A DNA stretch of 64,000 nucleotides from assembly GCF_009765865.1 (NCBI RefSeq), contig NZ_LMUQ01000084.1, forward strand, positions 124,138 to 188,137. The letters are read 5' to 3'. This DNA is from Acidisoma sp. L85. Its GTDB lineage: Bacteria; Pseudomonadota; Alphaproteobacteria; Acetobacterales; Acetobacteraceae. Position 1 is the stretch's first letter, and each line of letters opens with the position of its first letter. Positions 47,148-56,409 of this stretch are shown in pieces. The notes under the pieces are model-generated. The model did not search any database, had not been told where the DNA came from, and saw only the letters and a program-made list of their open reading frames with translations. The position numbers and the translations under genes are program-made.

Positions 47148-49115
47148 ATGTCCGTCATCAACCCCGCAGGTCCGCTGCCCAAAGCTAAGGTCCCGCCCAC
47201 GGAGGGTCCAAAGCCGGAAGGATTGATGGCGCTGGCCACGGGCGTTGTCGTTGTGGTCGCGCTCTATCTTGGCCGCGACGTGCTGATTCCGATCACGCTC
47301 GCCATTCTCCTCAGCTTTGTCCTCGCGCCCTTGGTGGGGCTGCTTCGCCGCCTTCGACTGCCGAAAGTCGTGGCGGTTCTGCTGGCCGTGCTACTGGCGC
47401 TCGGTGTCATCCTCCTGATCGGCGGACTTATCGGCTCCCAGATCGCGAGTCTGGCCGGTGACCTGCCCCGCTACCAGGCGACCGTACTCCACAAGTTCGA
47501 GGCCGTTCGCGGCTTTGCCATGGAACGGCTGCATACGGTGATGAGCCATTTTGCGCCGCATATCGGACCGCATCCAACTGCGGCGGATGCCGCGGCCTCA
47601 GCTGCCACCGCGGGCGATGGCGGGCCGCAGCCGCTGCCTGTCGCGGTCCAGGAACCGACTCCCTCGGCTTTCGCGTTGTTTAAGCGCTTTCTGGAACCGA
47701 TTCTCAGTCCGATCGAGACGGTCGGCATCGTGCTCGTTGTCGCCATCTTCATCCTGATGCAGCAGGAGGACCTGCGGGATCGGTTGATCCGGCTTTTCGG
47801 ATCGACCGATCTGCATCGCACCACGCTTGCAATCGACGATGCCGCGCATCGTCTGTCGCGTTACTTCCTCACACAGCTCTGTATCAATGCGGGCTTCGGC
47901 GTGATCATTGGCATAGGTCTGACGATCATTGGAGTGCCGAGCCCGATCCTTTGGGGTGTCTTGGGCATGCTGCTGCGATTCGTGCCGTATATCGGCTCGC
48001 TCATCGCAGCGCTCCTGCCCATCTGCCTCGCCGCGGCCGTTGATCCCAATTGGGGAATGTCGATCTGGACCCTCGCCCTTTTCCTCCTGACGGAAAGCGT
48101 GATGGGGCAGGTCGTGGAGCCGATGCTGTACGGCCATAGCACCGGGCTTTCCCCCGTGGCGGTGATCGTGGTCGCGATTTTCTGGAGTTGGCTGTGGGGG
48201 CCTATCGGCCTGATCCTGTCGACCCCTCTCACACTGTGCCTCGTGGTCGTCGGGCGCCATGTGGAGAAGCTGGAGTTTTTCGACGTGCTGCTGGGAGATC
48301 GGCCCGCGCTTACGCCGGTCGAGACCTTTTACCAGCGGCTCCTCGCCCACGATCCGGATGAGATGCTGGAACAGGCCGAAGACTTGCTCGCTACACGCTC
48401 GCTCTCCTCCTACTACGACGAAATCGCTTTCAAGTCCTTGCAGCTCGCCGCGGGCGATGTCGGTCGCGGCGTGGTGTCCGAGCAGCAGATCGCGCGGCTG
48501 CGCGACGACCTCCAATCGCTCGTCGATGAGTTGGAGGAGTATGACGACGTCGATCCGCCGGAGCGGTTGGGGAAGGACATCATCGGTGTCGCGGGCGTGG
48601 AGCGGGCCGATCGTGGTGTGCCCGCCACGCTGCCCGCGCCGGATGCAAATGTCGAGCCTGTGGCGAACCCAGGTGAAGCGCAGACGCCTCTGCCGCTAGT
48701 GTTGTGTATCTCGGGCCGTGGTGCACTGGACGACGCGGCAGCTGGGATGCTTGCGCAGCTTCTGCGAAAGCATGGCTTCGCGACGCGGCTGGTGCCGCAT
48801 GAGGCAACCTCACGCAGCGGTATCGCGACTCTCGACCTCACCGACGTCAGGATGATCTGCATCTCATATTTGGAGATCATCGGCCATCCCACGCATCTTC
48901 GTTACCTGCTGCGGCGTCTGAGACTACGGGACGCAACCGTGCCAATCCTCGTGGGACTTTGGCCAATGGAGGATCCATTCCTCTCAAATGAGGAGATGCG
49001 CGCGATGATGGGAGCAAGCGCCTATGTCACTTCGCTGCGCGATGCGGTCATACAATGTGTCGAAATCTGCAGCGAAAGCCCAGGACGGTCAGGCAGCGAG
49101 TCTCAGGCTGCATGA
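47148..49115 (+). CDS. AI-2E family transporter with long C-terminal extension
   Basis: A 655-residue permease of the AI-2E/TqsA/PerM family. Residues about 25-390 carry the family's membrane segments, with LVVAIFILMQQEDLRDRLIRLFG and the GPIGLILSTPLTLCLVVVGRHV block typical. The remaining 265 residues are soluble. They begin with an acidic helical stretch and end in an alpha/beta region (SGRGALDDAAAGMLAQLLRK, then RLRLRDATVPILVGLWPMED) that looks like a response-regulator- or B12-type sandwich fold. Most relatives stop near residue 360-400. The ATG at 47148 follows GAGGAGA. The solute is not known. Confidence 0.82.
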   Translation: MSVINPAGPLPKAKVPPTEGPKPEGLMALATGVVVVVALYLGRDVLIPITLAILLSFVLAPLVGLLRRLRLPKVVAVLLAVLLALGVILLIGGLIGSQIASLAGDLPRYQATVLHKFEAVRGFAMERLHTVMSHFAPHIGPHPTAADAAASAATAGDGGPQPLPVAVQEPTPSAFALFKRFLEPILSPIETVGIVLVVAIFILMQQEDLRDRLIRLFGSTDLHRTTLAIDDAAHRLSRYFLTQLCINAGFGVIIGIGLTIIGVPSPILWGVLGMLLRFVPYIGSLIAALLPICLAAAVDPNWGMSIWTLALFLLTESVMGQVVEPMLYGHSTGLSPVAVIVVAIFWSWLWGPIGLILSTPLTLCLVVVGRHVEKLEFFDVLLGDRPALTPVETFYQRLLAHDPDEMLEQAEDLLATRSLSSYYDEIAFKSLQLAAGDVGRGVVSEQQIARLRDDLQSLVDELEEYDDVDPPERLGKDIIGVAGVERADRGVPATLPAPDANVEPVANPGEAQTPLPLVLCISGRGALDDAAAGMLAQLLRKHGFATRLVPHEATSRSGIATLDLTDVRMICISYLEIIGHPTHLRYLLRRLRLRDATVPILVGLWPMEDPFLSNEEMRAMMGASAYVTSLRDAVIQCVEICSESPGRSGSESQAA

Positions 49116-49665
49116 CCTAGTGCAACGCAACCTATCGCAGGCGCATCAGGACTATATGGGTATACAAATTTTTTGGCTCGAGCTGTTCAGCGCTGTTGAG
49201 CAGAAAGCATATTGAGAGCCAGGCAATTTCTTCGATATAGCAACATCAAAGCCTCGGGGCTGTGCGACATTTCGTCGCAAAGTCTTTCCGCTTTCGAATC
49301 GTGTTATGCTGAGGCAAATTGATTTTCAGGGGAGGTTAGACCTCCGCTGATGCTTCGCCACACAAAGGTTAATATTCATCTAATGAGGCGCAGAAAATAC
49401 GAAACAGCTGAGGGTACGGGCACTGTCGCCGCGTGGTTTGCATGCTATTCCATGGTCACTGTCTAGCTTTCATAGGCCACCCTCGGCAAATCCTCCCGAC
49501 TGACCTTCTTCGTTGCCCAGTCGGAGCCCCAGTCGCTAAGCGATAGTGGACATCGAGAGCCAATCGAAACGAAATTTCGTTCGATTGCCTTTATCGATTT
49601 GAACGGCATCGGCCTGAGCCACCGTGACTGGTGGCGGGGCCTCTTTACTGGAAGAGGAAGACTAG
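49116..49665. other. 550-base non-coding gap upstream of the beta-roll gene
   Basis: Lower in GC than the flanks. It holds a GGAGGT-TAG-ACCTCC hairpin (49331-49345), a possible 38-codon ORF (49350-49466) that I do not trust, and a 27-base inverted repeat at 49561-49587. I see no gene I would defend, and no RNA family I recognise. Confidence 0.5.
49561..49587. promoter_or_regulatory. 27-base inverted repeat, possible operator
   Basis: CAATCGA and ACGAAA pair with TTTCGT and TCGATTG, with one unpaired A; the 12-base centre ACGAAATTTCGT is a perfect palindrome. It lies 78 bases upstream of the ATG of the beta-roll-like gene. The shape fits a dimeric regulator site; the regulator is unknown. Confidence 0.4.
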
Positions 49666-50742
49666 ATGGTTGGCGCAGTGACGGTGAAGGGCGGCGCTCT
49701 GGTAGAGATGAATTTCGTGGGGTATCTGCCCCAGCCGCAATCGGCCGGAAAAAGCAACTACGCGAATTTCTTCGGTTCGGGAGCCTCGCTGGGCGCCAGC
49801 AGCGTTATCTATGATGGGTCGTCGCTACAGGATTCATCCGTTTCGCCCAACGCATCCCTCTGGATTTTCTCCAATAGTAGCGTAAGCGTGCCGGGCTCGT
49901 ACAACGCGGTCTACGATGGCACCTTCGGTGACACGGTCACCACAGGCGCCGACAATCAGATGACGTTCCTGCAGGACAATGGTGTGGGGAATGGCACTGT
50001 CCTAAACCTCACGTTTGGCAGCAATACAATCTTCGCTGCCGGTGCCGACACCATCAACACCGGCAGCGCCTCTACCTTGATCTTTGCGGGTCGCAACGAC
50101 GTCAATGTCCACGGCGGCAGCGGCTCCATGTATTTCGTTGGCGGCTCGGGCGCCGTTTCCATCCTCGGTGGTTCCGGGCCGACGACCCTTTTTGGCTCGT
50201 ACAGCGCCAACACCTTGCTCGAGGCTGGCAGCGGGCAGAACGTGCTTATCGCGGGCGCTGGGCCCGAAAATACGACACTCGTTGGCGGCAGCGGTTCGAC
50301 TTGGGAATTCGCCAACGGTTCTGGCCCCGTCACGATGTACGCCGGCAATTCTTCCGGCTCCGGCGCTTCCCCCGCTATCTCGATCTTGGTCGGCGTGACT
50401 GGCACCGGCCCCGAATTGATGAAGACTGGCAGCGGGAACGCGCTTATCGGCCTGAACGCCGCTGCTGACACGGTTATAGGCGGCTCCGGCGCGTCCACGG
50501 TTCTGGGAGGCATCGGCGACGACGTCTATGCTTTCGTCAAAAATCAGACAGAGGGAACCGAAGTCATCCTCGGCTTCAAGGTGGGCAAAGACGCCCTGGT
50601 CTTCAGCCCTGGCTACGGCGACAAGCCAGTGGCAAGCGAGACCATCGAGAAAGTGGCGGGCTACGGGACTTCCGACGTCATTCAGCTGACCGACGGAACG
50701 ACCATTACTCTTATCGGCGTCTCGCATAAGATCGAGACCTAA
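49666..50742 (+). CDS. secreted glycine-rich beta-roll-like protein
   Basis: A 358-residue protein rich in Gly, Ser, Thr, Asn and Ala and free of cysteine. Repeats such as GGSGSMYFVGGSGAVSILGGSGPTT and GGSGASTVLGGIGDD resemble RTX-type calcium-binding nonapeptide rolls, but the strict GGxGxDxUx Asp positions are mostly missing. No classical signal peptide is present; the C-terminal segment after GFKVGKDALVF resembles type I secretion signals, so export by an ABC-type system is inferred. It has its own terminator and an upstream inverted repeat. It may be an extracellular matrix or surface protein. Confidence 0.7.
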   Translation: MVGAVTVKGGALVEMNFVGYLPQPQSAGKSNYANFFGSGASLGASSVIYDGSSLQDSSVSPNASLWIFSNSSVSVPGSYNAVYDGTFGDTVTTGADNQMTFLQDNGVGNGTVLNLTFGSNTIFAAGADTINTGSASTLIFAGRNDVNVHGGSGSMYFVGGSGAVSILGGSGPTTLFGSYSANTLLEAGSGQNVLIAGAGPENTTLVGGSGSTWEFANGSGPVTMYAGNSSGSGASPAISILVGVTGTGPELMKTGSGNALIGLNAAADTVIGGSGASTVLGGIGDDVYAFVKNQTEGTEVILGFKVGKDALVFSPGYGDKPVASETIEKVAGYGTSDVIQLTDGTTITLIGVSHKIET

Positions 50743-50778
50743 CGCTCTCGCTTCTCCGTTCCTGTTCCTCTGTCATTG

Positions 50779-50807
50779 AAAGGCCCGCCCAGTGCGGGCC
50801 TTTTTTT
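50779..50807 (+). terminator. rho-independent terminator
   Basis: AGGCCCGC (50781-50788) pairs with GCGGGCCT (50794-50801) around a five-base loop, followed by a run of T to 50807. It is 36 bases after the stop of the beta-roll gene and is the clearest intrinsic terminator in the window. Confidence 0.93.
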
Positions 50808-50959
50808 GCGCGAGAACTGCGTTTGATCTGTGAAGCGGTCGTAGTCCTGAGGCACCTCTGCTCAGTGTTAGGGGCAATTAACGAAAAGCACATGCCGTCC
50901 CGCTACATCTGTCAGGCCTGCTGAAGTCGCCATTTGCGGCGAGACGGAGAGAGGGGCGA

Positions 50960-52126
50960 ATGAAGTTAAGCGATCTGTCCGCGGACCGGCGCCGTAGTGT
51001 TGTGGATGTTGAAGGCCGGCCCGGCGTCGTGGCACTGGTGCCAGCACCGTTACCGCGTCAAGTTTCGGTGGCGAATGTCCTGCTTCCACTGGAACAGGCG
51101 ATTTCGGCCCTTGCCATGCTGCGGCTGACGGCCGATGGATTCCCGCTCGCGCGCTCCGCAGAGTTCGTTCTCGGCCGCAGCGAGGCCATAGCTTCCGCCC
51201 ATTTCGCCCATGAGGATTGCGATCTGGTCAGCCTTCTTGCCTATGAGGCATCTGAGGAGGAGGAACTGCCTGCGGCGAAGCTGCGCCAGGCGGTTAACTG
51301 TATCAAAGCGCTGCAATTCGGCATGGGCCAGACCAGCGGTGGCTTTGCCGTCACGCTGTCCTTCCTGCGGGATGCCCACCGCATTGCCACCGGATCGGCC
51401 GCCGTCAACGGGATCCCCGGCGAGCTTCGCAGCCGTCAGACATGGATCGGCGGCCACCGCATCGAGGTCGCGCGGTTTGTGCCGCCACCGGCCTCACGGC
51501 TGGAACAATGCCTCGCCGACGTCGAGGAGTTCGTCGCCGCGCCGAAGTCAATGCCGCTGATCCTGCAAATCGCTCTGCTCGTCGCACAAGTCGAGGGCAT
51601 TGCGCCATTCGAGTTCGGCAACGGCATTGTCAGCCGGCTGATCCCCTCATTGATGAGCGCCGGCGCGGGCTATCCGCCGCTCTTCATGTCCGGCTTTCTC
51701 TACGAGAACAGACAGGAATACGAGGAAGCGATCGCTGCGGTGCATCTTCGCAATGACTGGGACCGCTGGCTCTCCTTCTTTTTGGATGGCGTGGCGGCCG
51801 CCGCGAACCACACGATTAGCACGATCCAGGCGATGGCGCGGCTGCATGCAAAATGGGAAGGCAAGCTCGCTTTTCTCCGCTCCGACTCGCGTGCCAGGGA
51901 CGTTGCCGGGCTCGCCTTCGGCAATCCCGTCATGACGGTCGGTGGGATCCAGCGGCAACTTGGCGTTTCGTTCCAAACAGCCAATTCGGCCGTCGTCGCG
52001 TTGGGCAAGATCGGCATCCTCAGCAGCTTCAACGGAAACCGGCGCGGGCGGGTCTTTGTCGCCGACGATATGCTCCAGCTGCTCGGCTCCGAGCGGAAGC
52101 AGGAAGCGTCACTGGTCACCGCCTGA
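50960..52126 (+). CDS. Fic-fold protein with degenerate active-site motif, C-terminal winged helix
   Basis: A 388-residue protein with the layout of Fic AMP-transferases: N-terminal helices, the GELRSRQTWIGG and VPPPASRLEQCLADVEEFV blocks, the motif region, a GDWDRW-like RNDWDRWLSFFLDGV block, and a C-terminal winged helix (about 325-375, MTVGGIQRQLGVSFQTANSAV). The Fic motif HxFx(D/E)GNGRxxR reads APFEFGNGIVSR at 215-226: the catalytic His is Ala215, the acidic residue is Phe219 and the first Arg is Ile223. The inhibitory helix motif is also not intact. Adenylylation is therefore unlikely; a binding or regulatory role is inferred. The ATG has GAGGGG upstream. Confidence 0.85.
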   Translation: MKLSDLSADRRRSVVDVEGRPGVVALVPAPLPRQVSVANVLLPLEQAISALAMLRLTADGFPLARSAEFVLGRSEAIASAHFAHEDCDLVSLLAYEASEEEELPAAKLRQAVNCIKALQFGMGQTSGGFAVTLSFLRDAHRIATGSAAVNGIPGELRSRQTWIGGHRIEVARFVPPPASRLEQCLADVEEFVAAPKSMPLILQIALLVAQVEGIAPFEFGNGIVSRLIPSLMSAGAGYPPLFMSGFLYENRQEYEEAIAAVHLRNDWDRWLSFFLDGVAAAANHTISTIQAMARLHAKWEGKLAFLRSDSRARDVAGLAFGNPVMTVGGIQRQLGVSFQTANSAVVALGKIGILSSFNGNRRGRVFVADDMLQLLGSERKQEASLVTA

Positions 52127-52185
52127 CGCCATGCGGGCCGTGCCGGCGGGCGCGGCCCTAGTCCTGTCCAGCCCCGCCGTGGACT

Positions 52186-52602
52186 TCAGATCACCGCGGG
52201 GCTGGCTTTGGGTGCCCTTGAAGAAGGCGCCGTTTTGCGAAGCGCCGAAACGGCCAGCAGAAGCCAGCCGGCCATCAGCAAGAAGCCGCCGGTCGGGGCG
52301 ACGGCCGACAGCCGAAGCTTCGCGAGCGCCAGGGCGTAGACCGCGCTGCAAAACAGCGGTGTGCCCAACGCGAAGGCCAGTCCCGCAAGCGGGAGCAGGC
52401 GCCCCGTTGCACCCTGACCACGCAATAGCGCACCGCAAGCGATCAGCGCGAGCGCGTGCCACATCTGCATCTCGATCGCTGTGTGGACCAGAATGAGATC
52501 GCCGGCGGATAGGCGTTGGGGCAGGGCATGCGCGGCCAGCGCCGCGAGGATCACACCCAGCAAGCCGTAAAGGGCTCCGATCCCGATCCAGGCACGATCC
52601 AT
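52186..52602 (-). CDS. DUF423 family membrane protein
   Basis: A 138-residue inner-membrane protein with four hydrophobic helices. Family blocks are GLLGVILAALAAHALPQRL near the N-terminus, VHTAIEMQMWHALALI in the second segment, and GTPLFCSAVYALAL plus APTGGFLLMAGWLLL toward the end. DUF423/YgdD proteins have no established role. It is convergent with the Fic-like gene. Confidence 0.87.
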   Translation of the reverse strand: MDRAWIGIGALYGLLGVILAALAAHALPQRLSAGDLILVHTAIEMQMWHALALIACGALLRGQGATGRLLPLAGLAFALGTPLFCSAVYALALAKLRLSAVAPTGGFLLMAGWLLLAVSALRKTAPSSRAPKASPAVI

Positions 52603-52683
52603 TCTCTGTATCCTCGCGTGATCGTCCTATGCGCCGCGCCGCTTGCCGGGGCGCGCCCCTGCCGCTATATGCCGCCGCTCGGC

Positions 52684-52760
52684 CGGAGTGTAGCTCAGCC
52701 TGGTAGAGCACTGTGTTCGGGACGCAGGGGCCGGAGGTTCGAATCCTCTCACTCCGACCA
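52684..52760 (+). tRNA. tRNA-Pro (CGG)
   Basis: A 77-base cloverleaf with acceptor CGGAGTG/CACTCCG, D arm GCTC/GAGC, anticodon stem CTGTG/CGCAG around loop TTCGGGA (anticodon CGG), T arm CGGAG/CTCTC-type with TTCGAAT loop, and encoded ACCA end. The CGG anticodon decodes CCG. Confidence 0.95.
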
Positions 52761-52948
52761 AAAATCTCAACGGCCCGGCAGTCATCTTCAAACAGTGACC
52801 GCTGGGCCGAGCGAACCCTTTGGCGGACGATCTTTCTGAGGGCGCGGCTCCGTCCATGTTTCGCGGGCGGCCTGATGCGTCTTAGCCGCGCTCGGTTCCG
52901 CTGCTAGAATGACCTTTGCGTCTGACAGCCGGAGGGTATTGCCCCGCC

Positions 52949-54769
52949 ATGACCACTACTCACGCCCGCATCGCATCCGTCACGGACCGCATTCGTACGC
53001 GGAGCGCCGCGTCCCGGGCCGCCTATCTTGTCCGAACGCGCAAGGCCGCGGAAGCACATCCGGCGCGGTCAGGGCTGTCCTGCGCCAATCTCGCCCATGC
53101 CTATGCCCCGATGTCGGCGGGTGACAAGCTGCGCCTCGCCAATGGCAGCGCGCCGAATATCGGGATCATCACCTCCTATAACGACATGCTCTCGGCCCAT
53201 CAGCCCTATGAGCACTACCCGGAGCTTATCCGGCGCGGCGCGAAAGAGGCGGGCGGCGTCGCGCAGGTGGCGGGCGGCGTGCCCGCGATGTGCGACGGCG
53301 TGACGCAGGGCAATCCGGGCATGGAAATGTCGCTGTTTTCCCGCGACGTGATTGCCATGAGCACGGCGATCGGGCTGTCACACAACGTCTATGACGCGGC
53401 GCTCATGCTGGGCATCTGCGACAAGATCGTGCCGGGACTGGTGATCGGCGCGCTACAATTCGGCCATCTGCCGACGATCTTCGTGCCTGCTGGCCCGATG
53501 ACCTCAGGCATCTCGAATGCCGAGAAAGCGAAAGTCCGTCAGCAATATGCGATGGGCGAAGTCGGCCGGGAGGCGCTGCTCGATTCCGAGATGAGGGCCT
53601 ATCACGGGCCCGGCACCTGCACCTTCTACGGTACCGCGAATTCCAATCAGATGCTGATGGAGGTCATGGGCCTACATTTGCCGGGTGCGGCCTTCGTACA
53701 TCCCAATACGCCGCTGCGCGACGCGCTCACCGCGCATGCCGCGAAGCGCGTGCTGGAGATCTCGGCGCGGGGCAACCAGTACATCCCGATCGCCGAGGTG
53801 GTCGATGAACGCGCGGTGGTCAATGGCATCGTGGCTTTGATGGCAACGGGCGGCTCGACGAACCACACGATTCACCTTGTGGCGATGGCGCGTGCCGCTG
53901 GCATCCATATCACCTGGGACGATTTCGACGAGATCTCGGCCGCGACCCCGCTGCTGGCGCGTGTCTATCCCAATGGCAAGGCCGACGTGAACCACTTCCA
54001 CGCCGCGGGCGGTATGGCGCTGCTCATCGGAGAGCTGCTCGACGCTGGGCTGCTACATGAGGACGTGACCACGGTCGCCGGCCGGGGTCTGTCGCATTAC
54101 CGCACGGAGCCGGTGCTGGAGGATGGCGCGCTGGTCTGGCGCGATGGCGTGAAGGAAAGCGCCGACCCGGCGGTGGTGACTTCGGTGGCGAAGCCGTTTT
54201 CGCCCGATGGCGGGCTGCGGCTGATGCAGGGCAATCTTGGCCGTGGTGTCATTAAGGTGTCCGCCGTCACGCCGGAGCATCGGCGGGTGCGGGCGCCGGC
54301 GATCGTCTTCGACACGCAGGAGGCGGTGGTGGCGGCGCATAAGCGCGGCGAGCTGCAGCGGAATTTCGTCTGTGTCGTCCGGCATCAAGGGCCGCGGGCG
54401 AACGGCATGCCCGAACTCCATCGCCTGACGCCGGTGCTCGGCGCTTTGCAGGACCAGGGCTTCCATGTGGCGCTGGTGACGGATGGGCGGATGTCTGGCG
54501 CCTCCGGCAAGGTGCCGATGGTCATCCACCTGTGCCCCGAGGTCATGATGGGCGGCCCGGTCGGCCGGTTGCGCAACGGCGACATGGTGCTGCTGGATGC
54601 GGAGGCCGGCCAGTTGAATGCCGAAGTCGCCGCCGGCGAATGGGCGGCTCGCCGGTTGCCCGATTTCCCCGAGGATAGTCTGGCCGAGAGTTTGGGGCGC
54701 GACCTCTTCCAGGGCTTGCGGTCCCGGGCGGCGACGGCCGAGGAAGGCGCCTGGAGCTTCGCGGCTTAG
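52949..54769 (+). CDS. edd: phosphogluconate dehydratase
   Basis: Edd converts 6-phosphogluconate to KDPG, the first committed Entner-Doudoroff step, with an Fe-S cluster. The 606-residue product belongs to the IlvD/Edd family: [41 protein letters not shown] with the cluster Cys, [20 protein letters not shown], and a late [13 protein letters not shown] block. The open frame begins at 52916, but the ATG at 52949 matches the usual N-terminus and follows GGAGGG. Its partner eda lies at 40.5 kb. Confidence 0.95.
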   Translation: MTTTHARIASVTDRIRTRSAASRAAYLVRTRKAAEAHPARSGLSCANLAHAYAPMSAGDKLRLANGSAPNIGIITSYNDMLSAHQPYEHYPELIRRGAKEAGGVAQVAGGVPAMCDGVTQGNPGMEMSLFSRDVIAMSTAIGLSHNVYDAALMLGICDKIVPGLVIGALQFGHLPTIFVPAGPMTSGISNAEKAKVRQQYAMGEVGREALLDSEMRAYHGPGTCTFYGTANSNQMLMEVMGLHLPGAAFVHPNTPLRDALTAHAAKRVLEISARGNQYIPIAEVVDERAVVNGIVALMATGGSTNHTIHLVAMARAAGIHITWDDFDEISAATPLLARVYPNGKADVNHFHAAGGMALLIGELLDAGLLHEDVTTVAGRGLSHYRTEPVLEDGALVWRDGVKESADPAVVTSVAKPFSPDGGLRLMQGNLGRGVIKVSAVTPEHRRVRAPAIVFDTQEAVVAAHKRGELQRNFVCVVRHQGPRANGMPELHRLTPVLGALQDQGFHVALVTDGRMSGASGKVPMVIHLCPEVMMGGPVGRLRNGDMVLLDAEAGQLNAEVAAGEWAARRLPDFPEDSLAESLGRDLFQGLRSRAATAEEGAWSFAA

Positions 54770-54788
54770 CGATAGAATGATCTATTAC

Positions 54789-54917
54789 TGAACCGGGACC
54801 AAAAGATCCGTCATGGCATGCGAAGGCATGCCATCCACGCCTTGCCTTGGTTGCGCAAGCAAAAGCGTGGATGCCCGGCCTTCGCCGAGTATGACGGGGT
54901 GGAATGAGCACGGCTCA
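54789..54917 (-). repeat. dispersed three-arm palindromic element, copy D
   Basis: Reverse orientation, as copy A. Core 54809-54896: arm ATGGCATGC/GCATGCCAT, arm 2 CCACGC/GCGTGG with a longer loop, and a third arm TGCCCGGC/GCCGAGTA with mismatches. Ends are TGAACCG (54789-54795) and CGGCTCA (54911-54917). It lies between two convergent genes, edd and the Gfo/Idh gene. Confidence 0.78.
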
Positions 54918-54948
54918 AACCAGAGGCATTCTGCTCCACCGAACAGTC

Positions 54949-56118
54949 TCAGCCCGGGGGCACCCAGGTTCCGCCTTGGCGGTTCGACTCCAGCGCAGCC
55001 CGCACGAAGCGCATTCCGGCGGCGCCTTCCTCGACTGAGGCAACCAGAAGTGACTGCGGAGGCGGAGCGTGGCCTTCGTCGCGCGCCGCGATCTGGTCGG
55101 CGACATCTGTGTAGAGCTGGGCGAAAGCCTCGAAATAGCCTTCGGGATGTCCGGCGGGTCCGTGCGGGATATAGGGTGCGGGGACACCAACCACTCCGGG
55201 GCCGGCGCGGGTCAAGCGCTGCGGCGGCTCGCCGAAGCGGGTGAAGATCAGCTCGTTGGGCTGTTCCTGTTGCCAGTCCAGCCCGGCTTTCTCGCCATAG
55301 ATGCGTAAGCGGATACCGTTGTCGTTGCCGGGCGCCACCTGGCTCGCCCAGATCATGCCGCGCGCGCCATCGGCATAGCGTAGGAGCAGGTGGACGTTGT
55401 CGTCCAGCTGGCGGCCTGGCCCGAAGCTCGTGAGATCGGCGCAGATTGCTTCCGGTGTGATGCCGCTCGCGAAGCCCGCGAGGTGATAGGCGTGGGTCGC
55501 GATATCGCCCAGGCAGCCGCCAGCGCCGGATTGCGCCGGGTCGGTGCGCCAGGCGGCTTGCTTGTGGCCTGTCGCCTCCAGCGACTCGGTCAGCCAGGAC
55601 TGTACGTATTCGACATTGACGAGGCGCAGCTTGCCGAGCAGGCCGGCGGCGACCATGGCGCGGGCCTGCCGCACCATCGGATAGCCGGCATAGGTGTGGG
55701 TGACGGCGAAGAGCCGGCCGGTGCGGCGCCGGGTTTCGACCAGATCCTCGGCCTCCTCGACCGTCATGGTCAGAGGCTTGTCGCAGATGACGTCGAAGCC
55801 GGCTTCCATGAAGGCTTTCGCCGGGCCGTAATGAACATTGTTCGGGGTGACGATGGCGACGACGTCGATCCGGTCGGGACGGTTGCGCTCGCCTTCCACC
55901 ATCGCCTGCCAGGTCTCGTAGCTGCGGTCCGGGGCGAGGTGCGCCTCGCGGCCGCCTTGGCGCGCCCGTTCGGGATTGGAGGAGAGCGCGCCGGCGACGA
56001 ACTCGTAGCGATCGTCGATCCGGGCGGCGAGGCGATGCACTGGGCCGATGAGGGAGCCCGGGCCGCCGCCAACCATGCCGAGGCGCAGGCGTCGCCGGAC
56101 TTTGCCGGATTTAGTCAT
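54949..56118 (-). CDS. Gfo/Idh/MocA family oxidoreductase
   Basis: A 389-residue NAD(P)-dependent oxidoreductase acting on sugars or inositols. The Rossmann motif LGMVGGGPGSLIGPVH is near the N-terminus, followed by IVTPNNVHYG, CDKPLTMTVEEAEDL (catalytic Lys in EKP-like DKP) and GGCLGDIATHAYHL with the metal or substrate His. I use the ATG at 56118, after a GGGGGAA site; a longer frame starts at 56163. It is flanked on both sides by copies of the dispersed repeat. The substrate is unknown. Confidence 0.88.
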   Translation of the reverse strand: MTKSGKVRRRLRLGMVGGGPGSLIGPVHRLAARIDDRYEFVAGALSSNPERARQGGREAHLAPDRSYETWQAMVEGERNRPDRIDVVAIVTPNNVHYGPAKAFMEAGFDVICDKPLTMTVEEAEDLVETRRRTGRLFAVTHTYAGYPMVRQARAMVAAGLLGKLRLVNVEYVQSWLTESLEATGHKQAAWRTDPAQSGAGGCLGDIATHAYHLAGFASGITPEAICADLTSFGPGRQLDDNVHLLLRYADGARGMIWASQVAPGNDNGIRLRIYGEKAGLDWQQEQPNELIFTRFGEPPQRLTRAGPGVVGVPAPYIPHGPAGHPEGYFEAFAQLYTDVADQIAARDEGHAPPPQSLLVASVEEGAAGMRFVRAALESNRQGGTWVPPG

Positions 56119-56213
56119 GTGTTCTTCCCCCAAAGCAGATTGGGGATGATGCCTTGCGGGCACGCATGGGGAAAGCGGTCGAGTTTCGCTTTTAGACGGC
56201 TAGGATCGAATTC

Positions 56214-56353
56214 TGAACATTGCCCATTTCTCCACGTCATCCTCCGCGAAGGGGGAGGATCCACGCCTTGCTTGCTTCGTGAAGAAGACGTGGATGGCAC
56301 GGGGTGCCCCGCACGCCTTCGCGTGACATGATGAATTTCTGGGGTGCGGTTCA
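56214..56353 (+). repeat. dispersed three-arm palindromic element, copy E (covarying arms)
   Basis: Same orientation as copy B. Core 56235-56333. Arm 1 is ATCCTCC/GGAGGAT rather than ATGCTCG/CGAGCAT, with paired changes that keep the stem. Arm 3 contains an extra GC-rich insert. Ends are TGAACAT and CGGTTCA (56347-56353). It lies in the gap between the Gfo/Idh and WD40 genes. Confidence 0.75.
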
Positions 56354-56409
56354 AGCCAGAGACATCTCGCCTCAGACCCCGCGATGGGAAGCCCAAGGCA
56401 GCCAGCGAC

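Noticed and set aside
49350-49466. 38-codon ORF in the long gap
   Set aside because: The SD is 14 bases away and paired in a hairpin; codon use gives no support.
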